A DNA stretch of 64,000 bases from Clostridia bacterium (lineage in GTDB: Bacteria > Bacillota > Clostridia > Oscillospirales > CAG-272). The DNA lies in contig JAFXFN010000018.1 in NCBI GenBank assembly GCA_017520505.1, positions 62,001 through 126,000 of the forward strand, in the 5' to 3' direction. Positions 16,490 through 26,519 of the stretch are shown here, in pieces. Numbering within the stretch: position 1 is the stretch's first letter; each line of letters begins with the position of its first letter. The notes beneath the pieces are model-generated. The model had not been told where the DNA came from, did not search any database, and was given only the letters and a program-made list of their open reading frames with translations. A program made the position numbers and the translations under genes.

Positions 16490-18448
16490 ATGGAGCGTTT
16501 TAAGCTTGTTTCACCGTTCAAGCCCACGGGAGATCAACCCGAGGCGATAGAAAAATTATCAGACGGTGTAAAGAACGGTTTGCCTGCGCAGACACTTTTG
16601 GGTGTAACGGGTTCGGGTAAGACCTTTACAATGGCGAATATCATTGAGCGTGTGAACAAGCCGACACTTGTGCTTGCGCACAACAAAACGCTTGCCGCAC
16701 AGCTTTGCACGGAGTTTCGTGAATTCTTTCCGCATAACGCTGTTGAATACTTCATATCATACTATGATTATTTTCAGCCCGAGGCCTATATTCCCGGCAA
16801 AGATTTATATATCGAAAAAGATTCACTTGTAAATGATGAGATAGACAAGCTCCGCCACAGCGCAACGTCAGCCCTTTTTGAAAGGCGTGACGTTATAATC
16901 GTGTCGAGCGTATCGTGCATTTACTCTCTCGGTGATCCTGTAGAATATGAAAGTCTTGTGCTTGCCGTCCGTCCCGGAATGCAGATGGACAGAAATGAGT
17001 TTATTGCAAAGCTACTTTCTATAAACTACGAACGAAACGACATAAGTCTGACACGTGACAAGTTCAGAGTGCGGGGCGACACGGTCGATGTTTTGCCTGC
17101 CAATTCGGGCGAAAAGGCAATAAAGGTTGAATTTTTCGGTGATGAAATTGACAGAGTTTCAACGGTAAACGTCATAACGGGTGAAATTCTTGAATACTTG
17201 ACGTATGCCGCAATATATCCTGCATCACACTACGCCGTATCTGACGAAAAGCGTTTGGGTGCACTTGCGCAGATATACGATGAAATGCAAGAGCGCGTGG
17301 AATTTTTCAAAGCGCAGGGCAAGCTTATCGAAGCACAGCGCATAGAAGAACGGACAAAATACGATCTTGAAATGATAAAAGAGGTCGGATATTGCTCGGG
17401 TGTTGAAAACTACTCACGTATTTTTGCAGGACGTGAACCGGGCTCTACTCCCTTTTGTCTGCTTGATTATTTTCCCGATGACTATTTAATGTTTATAGAC
17501 GAATCGCACGTAACACTTCCGCAGGTAAGGGGTATGAGCGGCGGCGACCGTGCAAGAAAGAAAAATCTTATAGACTTCGGCTTCCGTTTGCCGTCTGCAT
17601 ACGACAACAGACCGCTTTATTTTGAGGAATTCGAGTCGAAAATAAATAACGTCATATTCGTCAGCGCAACACCCGGCGAATACGAAAAAGAGCGTTCTTT
17701 GCAAACAGCCGAGCAGATAATACGGCCTACGGGGCTTTGCGACCCGAAGATAATCATCCGCCCCGTGCAGGGGCAGGTCGATGACCTTATAGGTGAGATC
17801 AAGCAACGTGTAAAACGAAACGAGCGCACGCTTGTTACAACACTCACGACAAAAATGGCAGAAGACCTTACCGAATTCATTGAAAACACAGGAATTTCCG
17901 TAAGATACATTCACCACGAGGTCGAAACGATGGAACGTAACGAGATAATACGTGACCTTCGCTTGGGTGTGTTTGACGTCCTCGTAGGCATCAACCTGCT
18001 TCGTGAGGGGCTTGATATGCCCGAGGTATCACTCGTTGCAATTCTTGATGCTGACAAAGAAGGCTTTTTGCGCTCGGAGGTATCGCTCATACAGACCATA
18101 GGCCGTGCCGCACGTCACGTTGACGGAACGGTTATAATGTATGCGGATAAAGAAACGGATTCGATAAAACGTGCCGTTGCCGAAACGGAAAGACGCCGCA
18201 CCATTCAAAGCAATTACAACAAGGAACACGGAATCGTTCCGAAATCCGTATCAAAATCAATACGTGATATTATAGAAATAAGAGCTAAAGACCAAAATAC
18301 CGGTGCAAAGAAAAAGAAGCTTTCGGCAAAACAGCTTGAAGCTGAGATCGAAAAGCTTACAGAACAGATGAAAACAGCAGCCAAGGAGCTTCGTTTTGAG
18401 GAAGCGGCAAGACTGCGTGATATGATTAAGGAACTTAAAACGAGGTAA
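16490..18448 (+). CDS. uvrB: Excinuclease ABC subunit B
   Basis: 652 residues, standard UvrB. Walker A GVTGSGKT near residue 38, beta-hairpin region [18 protein letters not shown]-like box in MFIDESHV, helicase motif VI region [20 protein letters not shown], and the C-terminal UVR coiled-coil ([20 protein letters not shown]) that contacts UvrC. It takes the damaged site from UvrA and forms the pre-incision complex of nucleotide excision repair. Followed one base after its stop by uvrA; uvrC is not in the window. Confidence 0.98.
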   Translation: MERFKLVSPFKPTGDQPEAIEKLSDGVKNGLPAQTLLGVTGSGKTFTMANIIERVNKPTLVLAHNKTLAAQLCTEFREFFPHNAVEYFISYYDYFQPEAYIPGKDLYIEKDSLVNDEIDKLRHSATSALFERRDVIIVSSVSCIYSLGDPVEYESLVLAVRPGMQMDRNEFIAKLLSINYERNDISLTRDKFRVRGDTVDVLPANSGEKAIKVEFFGDEIDRVSTVNVITGEILEYLTYAAIYPASHYAVSDEKRLGALAQIYDEMQERVEFFKAQGKLIEAQRIEERTKYDLEMIKEVGYCSGVENYSRIFAGREPGSTPFCLLDYFPDDYLMFIDESHVTLPQVRGMSGGDRARKKNLIDFGFRLPSAYDNRPLYFEEFESKINNVIFVSATPGEYEKERSLQTAEQIIRPTGLCDPKIIIRPVQGQVDDLIGEIKQRVKRNERTLVTTLTTKMAEDLTEFIENTGISVRYIHHEVETMERNEIIRDLRLGVFDVLVGINLLREGLDMPEVSLVAILDADKEGFLRSEVSLIQTIGRAARHVDGTVIMYADKETDSIKRAVAETERRRTIQSNYNKEHGIVPKSVSKSIRDIIEIRAKDQNTGAKKKKLSAKQLEAEIEKLTEQMKTAAKELRFEEAARLRDMIKELKTR

Positions 18449-18449
18449 T

Positions 18450-21263
18450 ATGTCAGAAAAATATATTGAAGCAAAGGGTGTTCGTGTACACAACCTTAAA
18501 AACATAAATGTAAAAATACCGAGAGATAAATTCGTTGTTCTGACGGGTGTTTCAGGTTCGGGCAAGTCCTCGCTTGCCTTTGACACACTTTACGCAGAGG
18601 GACACAGACGGTTCGTTGAATCGCTTTCCTCGTATGCAAGACAGTTTTTAGGACAAATGGAAAAGCCTGATCTTGATTTCATTGACGGACTTTCCCCTGC
18701 TATATCGATCGACCAGAAAACGACGTCAAAAAATCCCCGTTCCACCGTCGGAACGGTAACGGAGATATATGATTATCTGCGTTTGCTTTTTGCACGTGTA
18801 GGCGTTCCGCACTGTCCTGTGTGCGGCAAGGAGCTTCGCCGTACAAGCACAGAAAACATTATCGACAGAATAATGGAATTTCCCGAAAGAACGAAATTCA
18901 TCATTCTCTGCCCTGTTGTCAAGGATAAAAAGGGTATGCACGAAAAGGTTTTCGAGGATGCGAAAAGGGGCGGATATTCAAGGGTGAGAGTTGACGGAAG
19001 CATATACGAGCTTACGGAAAATATATCGCTTGATAAAAACATAAAGCACTCAATAGAGATAGTTGTAGACAGACTTATAATGAAGCCGGATATAAGAACA
19101 AGACTTGCCGATTCTGTTGAATGTGCCTTGAAGCTTTCGGGCGGAAGCATTATCATTCAGGATATGTCTGATGAAAAGGAATACTCCTTTTCGCTGAATT
19201 TTGCTTGCGAGGAGCATAACGTAAGTTATCCTGAGCTTGAGCCGAGAATATTCTCATTCAATAACCCTTTGGGTGCGTGTGAAAAATGTGACGGTCTTGG
19301 AAATATGCAGAAGATCTCCCCCGAAAAGGTCATCCCCGACAAGAACCTCTCACTTCGAGGCGGCGGAATTGCCGTCAACGGCTTTAAAAGTATGGACGAG
19401 GAATCGTGGTACGGCCCTCTCGTTATAGCGGTAGGGGAGGAGCTCGGATTTACGCTTGACACACCGTTAAAGGATTATTCAAAGGAAGCGTTCAACGCCT
19501 TACTTTACGGCACGGGAAGCAAAAAATACGAGGTGGTACGCTATTATGACGGTGTACGCCACGATAAGCCTGCGGTTTTTCAGGGCATAATTCCGATAAT
19601 GGAATCCAGAATAAAAATGGCAGGCGGTGAATATTACGAGCAGTTCATCGAAAACATCGAATGCTCAGCTTGCCACGGCAGACGTCTTAAAGACGGCATA
19701 CTTGCAGTTACCGTCGGAGGTCTTAATATTCACGAGGTTTGCTCCTTGTCTGTAAGCGACAGCCTTGATTTCTTCGAAAAGATAGAATTCAACGAAACAG
19801 AGTGGGCTATAGCACGTGAGATCATAAAGGAGATAAAATCAAGACTCGGATTTCTTGTAAACGTAGGACTTAATTATCTCACTCTTGCGAGAAACGCAGG
19901 CACGCTTTCGGGCGGTGAGGCACAAAGAATACGGCTTGCAACTCAGATAGGCTCATCTCTTATGGGCGTTATGTACGTGCTTGACGAGCCGAGCATAGGA
20001 CTTCACCAAAGAGATAACCGAAAACTCATAAACACTCTCAAAAAGCTTCGTGATGCGCAAAACACTCTCATCGTTGTTGAGCACGACGAGGAAACGATGG
20101 AGGAATGTGACTACATCGTTGACATCGGCCCCGGCGCAGGTATTCACGGCGGTACTGTTGTTGCCTGCGGTACTCCTGAGGAAATAAAGAAAAACAAAAA
20201 ATCCCTTACGGGAGATTATCTGTCGGGAAGAAAGAAGATACCTGTACCTGCGCAAAGACGAAACGGTAACGGAAAATTTCTTCAGATAATAGGTGCACGT
20301 GCAAACAACCTGAAAAACATTGACGTTACCATACCTCTCGGTAAGCTCGTATGCGTTACGGGTGTTTCGGGTTCGGGTAAATCCTCGCTTATAAACAGCA
20401 TTTTGTCACAAAAACTGCTTCACGAGCTGAACGGTGCATACACAACAGCAGGAAAGCACGACAGAATAGAGGGCATACAACATCTTGACAAGGTCATTGT
20501 TATCGATCAGAGCCCGATAGGCAGAACCCCACGCTCAAATCCTGCAACATACACAGGCCTTTTCACGGAAATAAGGGAGCTGTTTGCAAAAACTCCCGAT
20601 GCAAAGCTGAGGGGATATTCCTCGGGCAGATTTTCATTTAACGTCAAGGGTGGACGCTGTGAGATGTGTGAGGGTGACGGTGTAAAATGCATCGAAATGC
20701 ACTTTTTACCCGACATATACGTGCCCTGCGATGCGTGCAAAGGAAAAAGATACAACGCTGACACTCTTGAAGTAAAATACAAGGGCAAAAACATTTACGA
20801 AGTTCTTGAAATGACGGTTGAAGAAGGACTTGAATTCTTCTCAAGCATCCCGAAAATAAATAAAAAGCTGCAGACTCTTTACGACGTTGGACTTGGTTAT
20901 ATCAAAATAGGTCAGTCTTCAACAACTCTTTCGGGCGGCGAGGCACAAAGAGTCAAGCTGTCAACGGAGCTTTCAAAAAGAGCAACAGGAAAAACTGTAT
21001 ATATTCTTGACGAGCCAACGACAGGACTTCATACGGATGACGTAAAGAAGCTCATCGAGGTGCTGCAGCGTCTGACAGATGCAGGTAACTCTGTTATCGT
21101 TATAGAACACAATCTTGATTTAATTAAAACTGCCGACCACATTATCGACCTCGGTCCCGAGGGTGGTGACGGCGGCGGGACTGTCGTTGCTGAAGGAACA
21201 CCTGAGGAAGTGGCGCAAGATCCCGCATCTCACACAGGCATATATCTGAAAAAATATTTATGA
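18450..21263 (+). CDS. uvrA: Excinuclease ABC subunit A
   Basis: 937 residues, full length. Two ABC ATPase halves, each with Walker A ([29 protein letters not shown]) and signature motif ([26 protein letters not shown]). Zinc-binding Cys clusters are visible (CPVCG near residue 115; CEKCDGLG and [15 protein letters not shown] ... CDACKGKRY). It recognises helix-distorting lesions and loads UvrB. ATG 18450 is 1 nt after the uvrB stop, with GAGG upstream. The gene ends in ATGA, overlapping a HIRAN-domain gene. Confidence 0.98.
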   Translation: MSEKYIEAKGVRVHNLKNINVKIPRDKFVVLTGVSGSGKSSLAFDTLYAEGHRRFVESLSSYARQFLGQMEKPDLDFIDGLSPAISIDQKTTSKNPRSTVGTVTEIYDYLRLLFARVGVPHCPVCGKELRRTSTENIIDRIMEFPERTKFIILCPVVKDKKGMHEKVFEDAKRGGYSRVRVDGSIYELTENISLDKNIKHSIEIVVDRLIMKPDIRTRLADSVECALKLSGGSIIIQDMSDEKEYSFSLNFACEEHNVSYPELEPRIFSFNNPLGACEKCDGLGNMQKISPEKVIPDKNLSLRGGGIAVNGFKSMDEESWYGPLVIAVGEELGFTLDTPLKDYSKEAFNALLYGTGSKKYEVVRYYDGVRHDKPAVFQGIIPIMESRIKMAGGEYYEQFIENIECSACHGRRLKDGILAVTVGGLNIHEVCSLSVSDSLDFFEKIEFNETEWAIAREIIKEIKSRLGFLVNVGLNYLTLARNAGTLSGGEAQRIRLATQIGSSLMGVMYVLDEPSIGLHQRDNRKLINTLKKLRDAQNTLIVVEHDEETMEECDYIVDIGPGAGIHGGTVVACGTPEEIKKNKKSLTGDYLSGRKKIPVPAQRRNGNGKFLQIIGARANNLKNIDVTIPLGKLVCVTGVSGSGKSSLINSILSQKLLHELNGAYTTAGKHDRIEGIQHLDKVIVIDQSPIGRTPRSNPATYTGLFTEIRELFAKTPDAKLRGYSSGRFSFNVKGGRCEMCEGDGVKCIEMHFLPDIYVPCDACKGKRYNADTLEVKYKGKNIYEVLEMTVEEGLEFFSSIPKINKKLQTLYDVGLGYIKIGQSSTTLSGGEAQRVKLSTELSKRATGKTVYILDEPTTGLHTDDVKKLIEVLQRLTDAGNSVIVIEHNLDLIKTADHIIDLGPEGGDGGGTVVAEGTPEEVAQDPASHTGIYLKKYL

Positions 21264-21640
21264 TGTACCGAAATGATGACAACGTTCACTATCTTTTTTC
21301 GGCACTCGTTGTCGGCTCGTTCTTCACCGAAAATATAAACGAGGGTGCTAAAGCGTCCGAAATCGGCGATGAGATCACGCTGAAACGTGAAAGATACAAC
21401 AAATTTGATAAAAAGGCTGTCGCTGTATACAATCACAGAGGCATAAAGCTCGGATATATCACAAGACATCAAAATACCGCTGTCGCAAATATAATGGACA
21501 GCGGTATGGTCAGTGAATGCTTCGGGATTATTCAATCACTTGATAAAAGACGGACATCCGTCGGAATGCTTGCAAGCATTTATTATGTTTGCGAAGAAAA
21601 GGATTACATAAAGATCATTTACATCATTCAACGGTCTTGA
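21260..21640 (+). CDS. HIRAN-domain protein coupled to uvrA
   Basis: 126 residues, essentially one HIRAN domain: [11 protein letters not shown] (first strand), [20 protein letters not shown] (the conserved RE.N..D..AV core) and [25 protein letters not shown] domains, known from HLTF/Rad5 helicases and many bacterial stand-alone proteins, bind DNA ends or fork-like DNA. The ATG (21260, or the next at 21263) overlaps the uvrA stop, which makes translational coupling with the excinuclease genes likely. The 3' end overlaps the oppositely oriented foldase gene by 17 bp. A role as a DNA-end-binding accessory in repair is inference. Confidence 0.82.
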   Translation: MMYRNDDNVHYLFSALVVGSFFTENINEGAKASEIGDEITLKRERYNKFDKKAVAVYNHRGIKLGYITRHQNTAVANIMDSGMVSECFGIIQSLDKRRTSVGMLASIYYVCEEKDYIKIIYIIQRS

Positions 21641-22670
21641 CGGTAAGTCCTTCGTAACTGTCAAAATAAGTGATCTGCTGCTTTTCAATTATTTTATCAA
21701 GCATTATTTCAAACATCGACTTTTCGTAAAGCGGTGCAAAGTGTGCATTGAAATTCGTTTCAATAAATTTTGTATCCTTTTCAAGCTTCTTGACTATTGC
21801 ATAGCCGTACGGAAGCTCGATTATCTCGCTGTATTTGCCATTTTCAAGCTTTTTAACAGCGTCATCGATATATGCGTCGTGTGTACCTTCTATGAAGTAC
21901 TGCGGATCATTGCTTGCATTTGTATTCTTGTCTTCACTGTGTGCAATTTTAAGGTCAGTAAAGCTCTTACCTTCTTCAAGCTGTTTATAAATACGTTCTA
22001 TGAGCGTTTTGTTTTCGTTTTTATCATCGCCGTAATCGTTATAAAGCACTATCCAGTCGGCACACATTACATAATTTTCGATGAATTTATTTACAAGCTC
22101 TTTATCCGCATATATAATATTGTCAGAATCATCCCCTGTCAGGTAGCTGAAAAGTTTATTTTCAAGCACATAAAGCTTTGCAAGACGGTAGTTAGACCTA
22201 TCTGTATGATGCAGATAATCGAGATATTCATTATATTCATCTATTGTATTAAAGTCAGCTTTGTTTGTTTCAATGGTAGCATCAAGAGTCTTTATATCCT
22301 CCTCTGACAAAGAAACGTTATACTGCTTTGCGAGGGCTTCAATGGCGTACTGACGGAACAAATATTCTTCTGCTTCTGCTTTTATTTCTTTATCGAAGCT
22401 GTTGCCCTCCCAGAATGTACTGTCAGCACGGTCATACTTCTCTTTTATGTTAAGAAAATAATAGCGGTATTCTTCATACGTTACATTCTGTCCGTCTATT
22501 GACATAACGTCGGGATGTGATGTATAATCGGGTGATGGATAGCTTTTGGCTTCTGTTACAGCATCGGTAACAGATGAGGTATCTGTACCCTTATCATCTG
22601 TGCAGGATACAAGAGTTGACATCATAGCGAGGGCTGAAAGCAAACAAATAATCTTTAAATACAGTTTCAT
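21624..22670 (-). CDS. PrsA/SurA-like peptidyl-prolyl isomerase lipoprotein
   Basis: 348 residues with a lipoprotein signal ending LVSC (Cys23) and a Thr/Ser-rich linker. The N-terminal helical chaperone region begins VMSIDGQNVTYEEYRYYFLN, typical of SurA_N/PrsA; the parvulin-like part lies in the last third (AHSEDKNTNASNDP ... YSEIIELPYGYAIVKKLEK). It would assist folding of exported proteins on the outer face of the membrane. The parvulin motif is divergent, so isomerase activity is uncertain while chaperone architecture is clear. Confidence 0.78.
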   Translation of the reverse strand: MKLYLKIICLLSALAMMSTLVSCTDDKGTDTSSVTDAVTEAKSYPSPDYTSHPDVMSIDGQNVTYEEYRYYFLNIKEKYDRADSTFWEGNSFDKEIKAEAEEYLFRQYAIEALAKQYNVSLSEEDIKTLDATIETNKADFNTIDEYNEYLDYLHHTDRSNYRLAKLYVLENKLFSYLTGDDSDNIIYADKELVNKFIENYVMCADWIVLYNDYGDDKNENKTLIERIYKQLEEGKSFTDLKIAHSEDKNTNASNDPQYFIEGTHDAYIDDAVKKLENGKYSEIIELPYGYAIVKKLEKDTKFIETNFNAHFAPLYEKSMFEIMLDKIIEKQQITYFDSYEGLTVKTVE

Positions 22671-22766
22671 TTTAAAAATTCCTTACGTTTTTATTGTAGC
22701 AATTATACCACATTAAATTTAACAATAAAATACAAAGCATTTAATTTTTATAGTTTGGAGCGTACT

Positions 22767-23156
22767 ATGTTAAAATATAAACCGTTTACAATATTTTTAA
22801 TAATTACATTTATCGGCGTTCTGCTGTTCTCATCTTCACTTATCGTATCATCGGCTGTTGACAGTACATTTGAATCAAAAATTCCAATAAGCGCAACGGT
22901 AGAAATAACGGATAACAAACCTGTGGCTGTATATGAATATGAAAATAATACGTACCGTGCTCCGCTTGAATATTCAAGCGCACTTAAAAACGGCTTTAAA
23001 ATTCCTGTTTATATCGATGAAAATGCACCGTCTGAAATACACATAAAAAACCTCACGTCGGTATACATTCTTAAATTTTTATCTTTTCCGATAATGTTTA
23101 TCGGAATTATAGGTGCGGCGCTTTCTGCTGTAAAATATAAAAAAACATCAATATGA
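22767..23156 (+). CDS. Small two-TM membrane protein, DUF3592-like
   Basis: 129 residues. A membrane helix near each end flanks an external beta domain with AVYEYENNTYRAPLEYSS and KIPVYIDENAPSEIHI, the pattern of DUF3592 proteins. ATG 22767 follows GGAG by 6 nt; an earlier TTG overlaps the SD. Stands alone between two convergent or divergent genes. Function unknown. Confidence 0.6.
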   Translation: MLKYKPFTIFLIITFIGVLLFSSSLIVSSAVDSTFESKIPISATVEITDNKPVAVYEYENNTYRAPLEYSSALKNGFKIPVYIDENAPSEIHIKNLTSVYILKFLSFPIMFIGIIGAALSAVKYKKTSI

Positions 23157-23205
23157 AAATAAATTTTGGCTGGCTCATTTTCAGAGTCAGCCAAAATTTA
23201 TTTTT
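23156..23205. terminator. Strong bidirectional terminator
   Basis: Long stem of about 16 bp (AAATAAATTTTGGCTG pairing with CAGCCAAAATTTATTT), followed by a T-rich tract, between convergent genes. It overlaps the end of the DUF3592-like gene. Confidence 0.85.
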
Positions 23206-23209
23206 ATTT

Positions 23210-23802
23210 TCATTTGCCTTTAGGCTGTTTTTTCGGTGTTTTCTTCTTTTTTGCGTGTGAAAATCCGAATGCGCCGAGGGATTTGCCGAGCTTATAATAC
23301 TGACCGTGGGTATATCCTACAAGTCCGCAGCCTTCCAAATGGAGCTTGCCTTTGTCGTCAAGCAGCTTTTCGTCAACATTCACCGCAACAATGTCGCAAA
23401 CGAAAACATCGTGCGAGCCCATCGGAAGAATATCCGTAACCTTACATTCAAGGCTCAAAGGACATTCGTCAATAAGCGGAGCTGTGATTTCGGATGCCTG
23501 CGCTTTTGTAAGATGCATTTTTCAAACTTGTCAACATCACGTCCCGAGCGTATTCCGCACCAGTCGCAAGCATACACAAGGTCTGCCGTGGTGAGGTTTA
23601 TCGCAAGCTCACGAGTTTCTTTTATCAGCCCGTAGGAATGACGTTCCGGACGGATGGAAACATACGTTTTTGCGGGGCTTGAAGCCAAAATTCCGCACCA
23701 TGCAACGGTAATAATATTTGCGTTTTCCATCGTTCCGCAGCTGACCATAACGGGTGGCACGGGTGCCAAAAGCGTTGAGCCTTTCCAAGTGACTTTTGCC
23801 AT
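23210..23802 (-). pseudogene. Flavin reductase-family protein split by a -1 frameshift
   Basis: Two frames together give a complete flavin-reductase/FMN-binding split-barrel protein of about 195 residues. The first (start 23802) runs from MAKVTWKGSTLLAPVPPVMVS through NANIITVAWCGILAS to DVDKFEK; the second resumes at about 23518 with MHLTKAQASEITAPLI and continues to a Lys-rich C-terminus. The break is in GAAAAATGCAT, where one extra A (GAA AAA ATG) would restore the frame. This may be a true mutation or a homopolymer sequencing/assembly error; the intact sequence on both sides suggests it is recent or artificial. It lies 18 bp downstream of pyrI. Confidence 0.85.
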
Positions 23803-23820
23803 AATAAACTCCCTAATTCA

Positions 23821-24249
23821 TTAAACTTTCAGGGGCTTAGCCTGCATTTCACAGTATATGCATCTGTATGTTCTTCTGTTCGGATCTGTCAGCTTGAATA
23901 TCTGCTCAAGATCGGGTTCCGCATTTGTAATACAACGGGGATTTTTGCATTTAAGAACGTTGTTGAGCATTGAAGGAAGCTGAAGATGCTTTTTCTCAAC
24001 AACAACACCGTCTTTTATAACATTTACCGTAATGTCGGGGTCGATATATCCGAGTACGTCAAGGTCAATATCAAAAAGTGAATCTATCTTGATTATGTCC
24101 TTTTTGCCCATTTTCTTACTTTTTACGTTACGGATCATAGCAACACAGCAGTCCTGCTTATCAAGCTTAAGATAGTTATATATCTGTATTGCATTTCCTG
24201 CCTTTATGTGGTCGATAACGTAACCGTTGTTTATGGAATCTATATTCAT
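23821..24249 (-). CDS. pyrI: Aspartate carbamoyltransferase regulatory subunit
   Basis: 142 residues. The N-terminal allosteric domain has the nucleotide-site stretch [12 protein letters not shown]; the C-terminal domain has the structural zinc cysteines CKNPRC ... CIYC. It confers allosteric control by ATP/CTP on PyrB. Its ATG overlaps the pyrB stop by 4 nt. Confidence 0.95.
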   Translation of the reverse strand: MNIDSINNGYVIDHIKAGNAIQIYNYLKLDKQDCCVAMIRNVKSKKMGKKDIIKIDSLFDIDLDVLGYIDPDITVNVIKDGVVVEKKHLQLPSMLNNVLKCKNPRCITNAEPDLEQIFKLTDPNRRTYRCIYCEMQAKPLKV

Positions 24250-25163
24250 ACTGACACCTCCAAAAGCTTCATAATAAGCGCCATTCTTATGTATTTACCG
24301 TTTCTTGCCTGTTCAAAATAACAAGCTCTGGGATCGTCGTCGATAGACGGTGCGATCTCATTTACTCTGGGAAGCGGATGAAGGATCGAAAGATCGGGCT
24401 TTGAAATTTCGAGCTTCTGCTGATTGAAAATATACGTATCCTTAAGGCGTATATAATCAGCTTCATTGAAAAATCTTTCCTTCTGAACTCTCGTCATATA
24501 AAGGATATCGAGCGTGGGAAGGATTTCATCCATTCTTTCTATCTCTGTGTATTTAATTCCGCAGGCATCAAGCACATCAGTCTTTATGTATTCGGGAAGC
24601 TTAAGCTCAGGAGGGCTTATAAACACATAATTAATTCCCTTGTATCTGCTGAGAGCAGAGATAAGAGAGTGAACGGTTCTGCCGAACTTCAAATCTCCGC
24701 AGAAGCCGATCGTAAAATTGTTGAGTCTTCCCTTTTTTCTCTTTATAGTCAAAAGGTCTGTAAGTGTTTGTGTGGGGTGGTTGTGTCCGCCGTCACCTGC
24801 ATTTATTATCGGAACGTATGATTTCATTGAAGCCGCAAGGGGCGCACCCTCCTTTGGATGGCGCATTGCGATTATGTCAGCGTATCCTCCGACAACTCTC
24901 GTTGTATCGGAAACGCTTTCTCCCTTTGATGCCGAGCTTGTATCAGCCGATGAAAAGCCGAGGACGTTTCCTCCAAGCTCCATCATAGCCGCTTCAAATG
25001 AAAGACGTGTTCTTGTAGACGGCTCAAAAAACAGTGTTGCGAGCTTTTTGCCTCGACACACCTCGGCATATTTTGCGGGATTTTCGATAATATCCTCGGC
25101 ACGTTCAATAAGCTCATCTATTTCGTCAACAGTCAGATCCTTTATATCTATTAAGTGGCGCAT
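24246..25163 (-). CDS. pyrB: Aspartate carbamoyltransferase catalytic subunit
   Basis: 305 residues. Carbamoyl-phosphate loop [12 protein letters not shown], the HPLPR motif ([11 protein letters not shown]) and [15 protein letters not shown] are all present. It carries out the first committed step of pyrimidine synthesis. ATG 25163 has AAAGGAAA upstream, and the protein then begins with the normal [10 protein letters not shown]. No PyrR attenuator or anti-terminator is seen in the 69-bp leader; regulation is likely through the PyrI subunit. Confidence 0.97.
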   Translation of the reverse strand: MRHLIDIKDLTVDEIDELIERAEDIIENPAKYAEVCRGKKLATLFFEPSTRTRLSFEAAMMELGGNVLGFSSADTSSASKGESVSDTTRVVGGYADIIAMRHPKEGAPLAASMKSYVPIINAGDGGHNHPTQTLTDLLTIKRKKGRLNNFTIGFCGDLKFGRTVHSLISALSRYKGINYVFISPPELKLPEYIKTDVLDACGIKYTEIERMDEILPTLDILYMTRVQKERFFNEADYIRLKDTYIFNQQKLEISKPDLSILHPLPRVNEIAPSIDDDPRACYFEQARNGKYIRMALIMKLLEVSV

Positions 25164-25199
25164 CTTATTTTCCTTTCGTGAAAGTTTCAAACATCGTAA

Positions 25200-25229
25200 A
25201 ATTTCCGTCGTCAAAAGACGACGGAAATT
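25200..25229 (-). terminator. Terminator after the PHP-domain gene
   Basis: Perfect 13-bp stem AATTTCCGTCGTC / GACGACGGAAATT with a 4-nt loop; on the minus strand it is followed by TTTA. It separates the catabolic operon from pyrBI. Confidence 0.75.
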
Positions 25230-25232
25230 CCA

Positions 25233-26510
25233 TTATACTTTATTTTTAAAATACTCAATTCTGTCGTGAACGTCGGGATATTTAGCCTTTATTGCATCAC
25301 AGAACATAGATTCGTCTTCATTTGCTGTTGCGGCATTTTCAGCACCGATCAAAGCATATGTAGCGTCTACGAGATGGGAATAAAGGGGATTATCAAGCTC
25401 ACGGCAAATAAATTCCTGACGGGGAGAGTTGATGTCAACACCGCTTATCTGGAACAAATTGTACTTATCGCAAAGACCCATAACACGGCGAAGCTGTGAT
25501 TCTGTGTTTCTTGTGGGCATATATGTAACAGCATCAAAACCGAGGTCGACAAGCTCCTCGAACAAAAGGTCGAGGTAATCGTCTTCAAATTTCTGTGCCT
25601 TTTTGTCGCCGGTTACAGAGTCGCCGACGTCACCGAGGTAAGCATAAGCGGAAATACCGTGGCATTTTTTAGCCAAAGCGATATATTCACGAACGTCGGG
25701 ACATTCCTCGTCAGCGTCAATATAGATCTTTTCGACCATATTACTCTTCAAAGCGCCGAGTATATCGTACTCATAGAAATCGGGTGTCTTGTCACCGTTA
25801 AGTATCTGAGCCTCAACCTTGGGAGAGATCTCTATCTTCATTTCGTTCTTGAAGAAATCTACAACCTCAGCAGGTGTCTTATACTTTTCGGTTACCTTCT
25901 TTGCAAGTCCGTAAAGAACGTGACGTTCTGTGATAGAACCGCCCTCATTACACTTGGAAAGGGGCATAACATCCTTTTCAAAATCAAGAGAAAGGCCGTA
26001 AGGCTCAACAAGCTTGGTGATGTTTGCGCACATCTTCTTGTTTCTTTCATTTCTCTTTGCACGGTAAGGAGCTAAAAACTCATCAAGCATATCAACGTAC
26101 TGGTGAGGAATACCGTGAATTGCAACGTAAGCAACAGACTCCTGGTCGGGGTTGTTGATCTTCTTGCCGTTAAGACGTGTATTCTTCATACCTACTCTGC
26201 ATTCAAAGCCGCAAGTTACGGGCATACCGATGATCTTGCCTGCTTCGATAAACTCCTTGATACCGGAAACGGAATCATGGTCCATAATGCCGGCAGTTTT
26301 AAGACCTGCCTGCCAAGCCATATAAAGCGCCTTCGTGGGAGAATAGGGAGAAAATGAGTATGTTGTATGGATATGGTTATTTACATAAAGCGTATCGGGA
26401 ACAGCAGGAAGAACTCCTTCGTCCGTAAGCTTTTTGATTTCCGCAAGTGCGTTTAAACGCACTTGCATATCATTATCGTTCAGTTGTTCAATAAGCTTCT
26501 GTGTATCCAT
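25233..26510 (-). CDS. PHP-domain metal-dependent hydrolase
   Basis: 425 residues with a PHP-superfamily metal site: NNHIHTTYSFSPYSP (motif I, HxH), GIMDHDSVSG (motif II), CGFECRVG (Glu ligand) and, near the C-terminus, a GVDINSPRQE motif. PHP proteins are phosphoesterases with several metal ions. ATG 26510 has AAAGGTG upstream. Last gene of the run acyl-CoA synthetase - SorE-like dehydrogenase - aldolase/SDR - PHP, all minus strand; a sugar-phosphate phosphatase role in this pathway is inference. Confidence 0.78.
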   Translation of the reverse strand: MDTQKLIEQLNDNDMQVRLNALAEIKKLTDEGVLPAVPDTLYVNNHIHTTYSFSPYSPTKALYMAWQAGLKTAGIMDHDSVSGIKEFIEAGKIIGMPVTCGFECRVGMKNTRLNGKKINNPDQESVAYVAIHGIPHQYVDMLDEFLAPYRAKRNERNKKMCANITKLVEPYGLSLDFEKDVMPLSKCNEGGSITERHVLYGLAKKVTEKYKTPAEVVDFFKNEMKIEISPKVEAQILNGDKTPDFYEYDILGALKSNMVEKIYIDADEECPDVREYIALAKKCHGISAYAYLGDVGDSVTGDKKAQKFEDDYLDLLFEELVDLGFDAVTYMPTRNTESQLRRVMGLCDKYNLFQISGVDINSPRQEFICRELDNPLYSHLVDATYALIGAENAATANEDESMFCDAIKAKYPDVHDRIEYFKNKV

Positions 26511-26519
26511 TTTGCACCT

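Noticed and set aside
25164..25232. PyrR-type attenuator before pyrB
   Set aside because: The only hairpin (25200-25229) is explained as the terminator of the PHP gene, and the 69-bp leader lacks room for an antiterminator and PyrR box.
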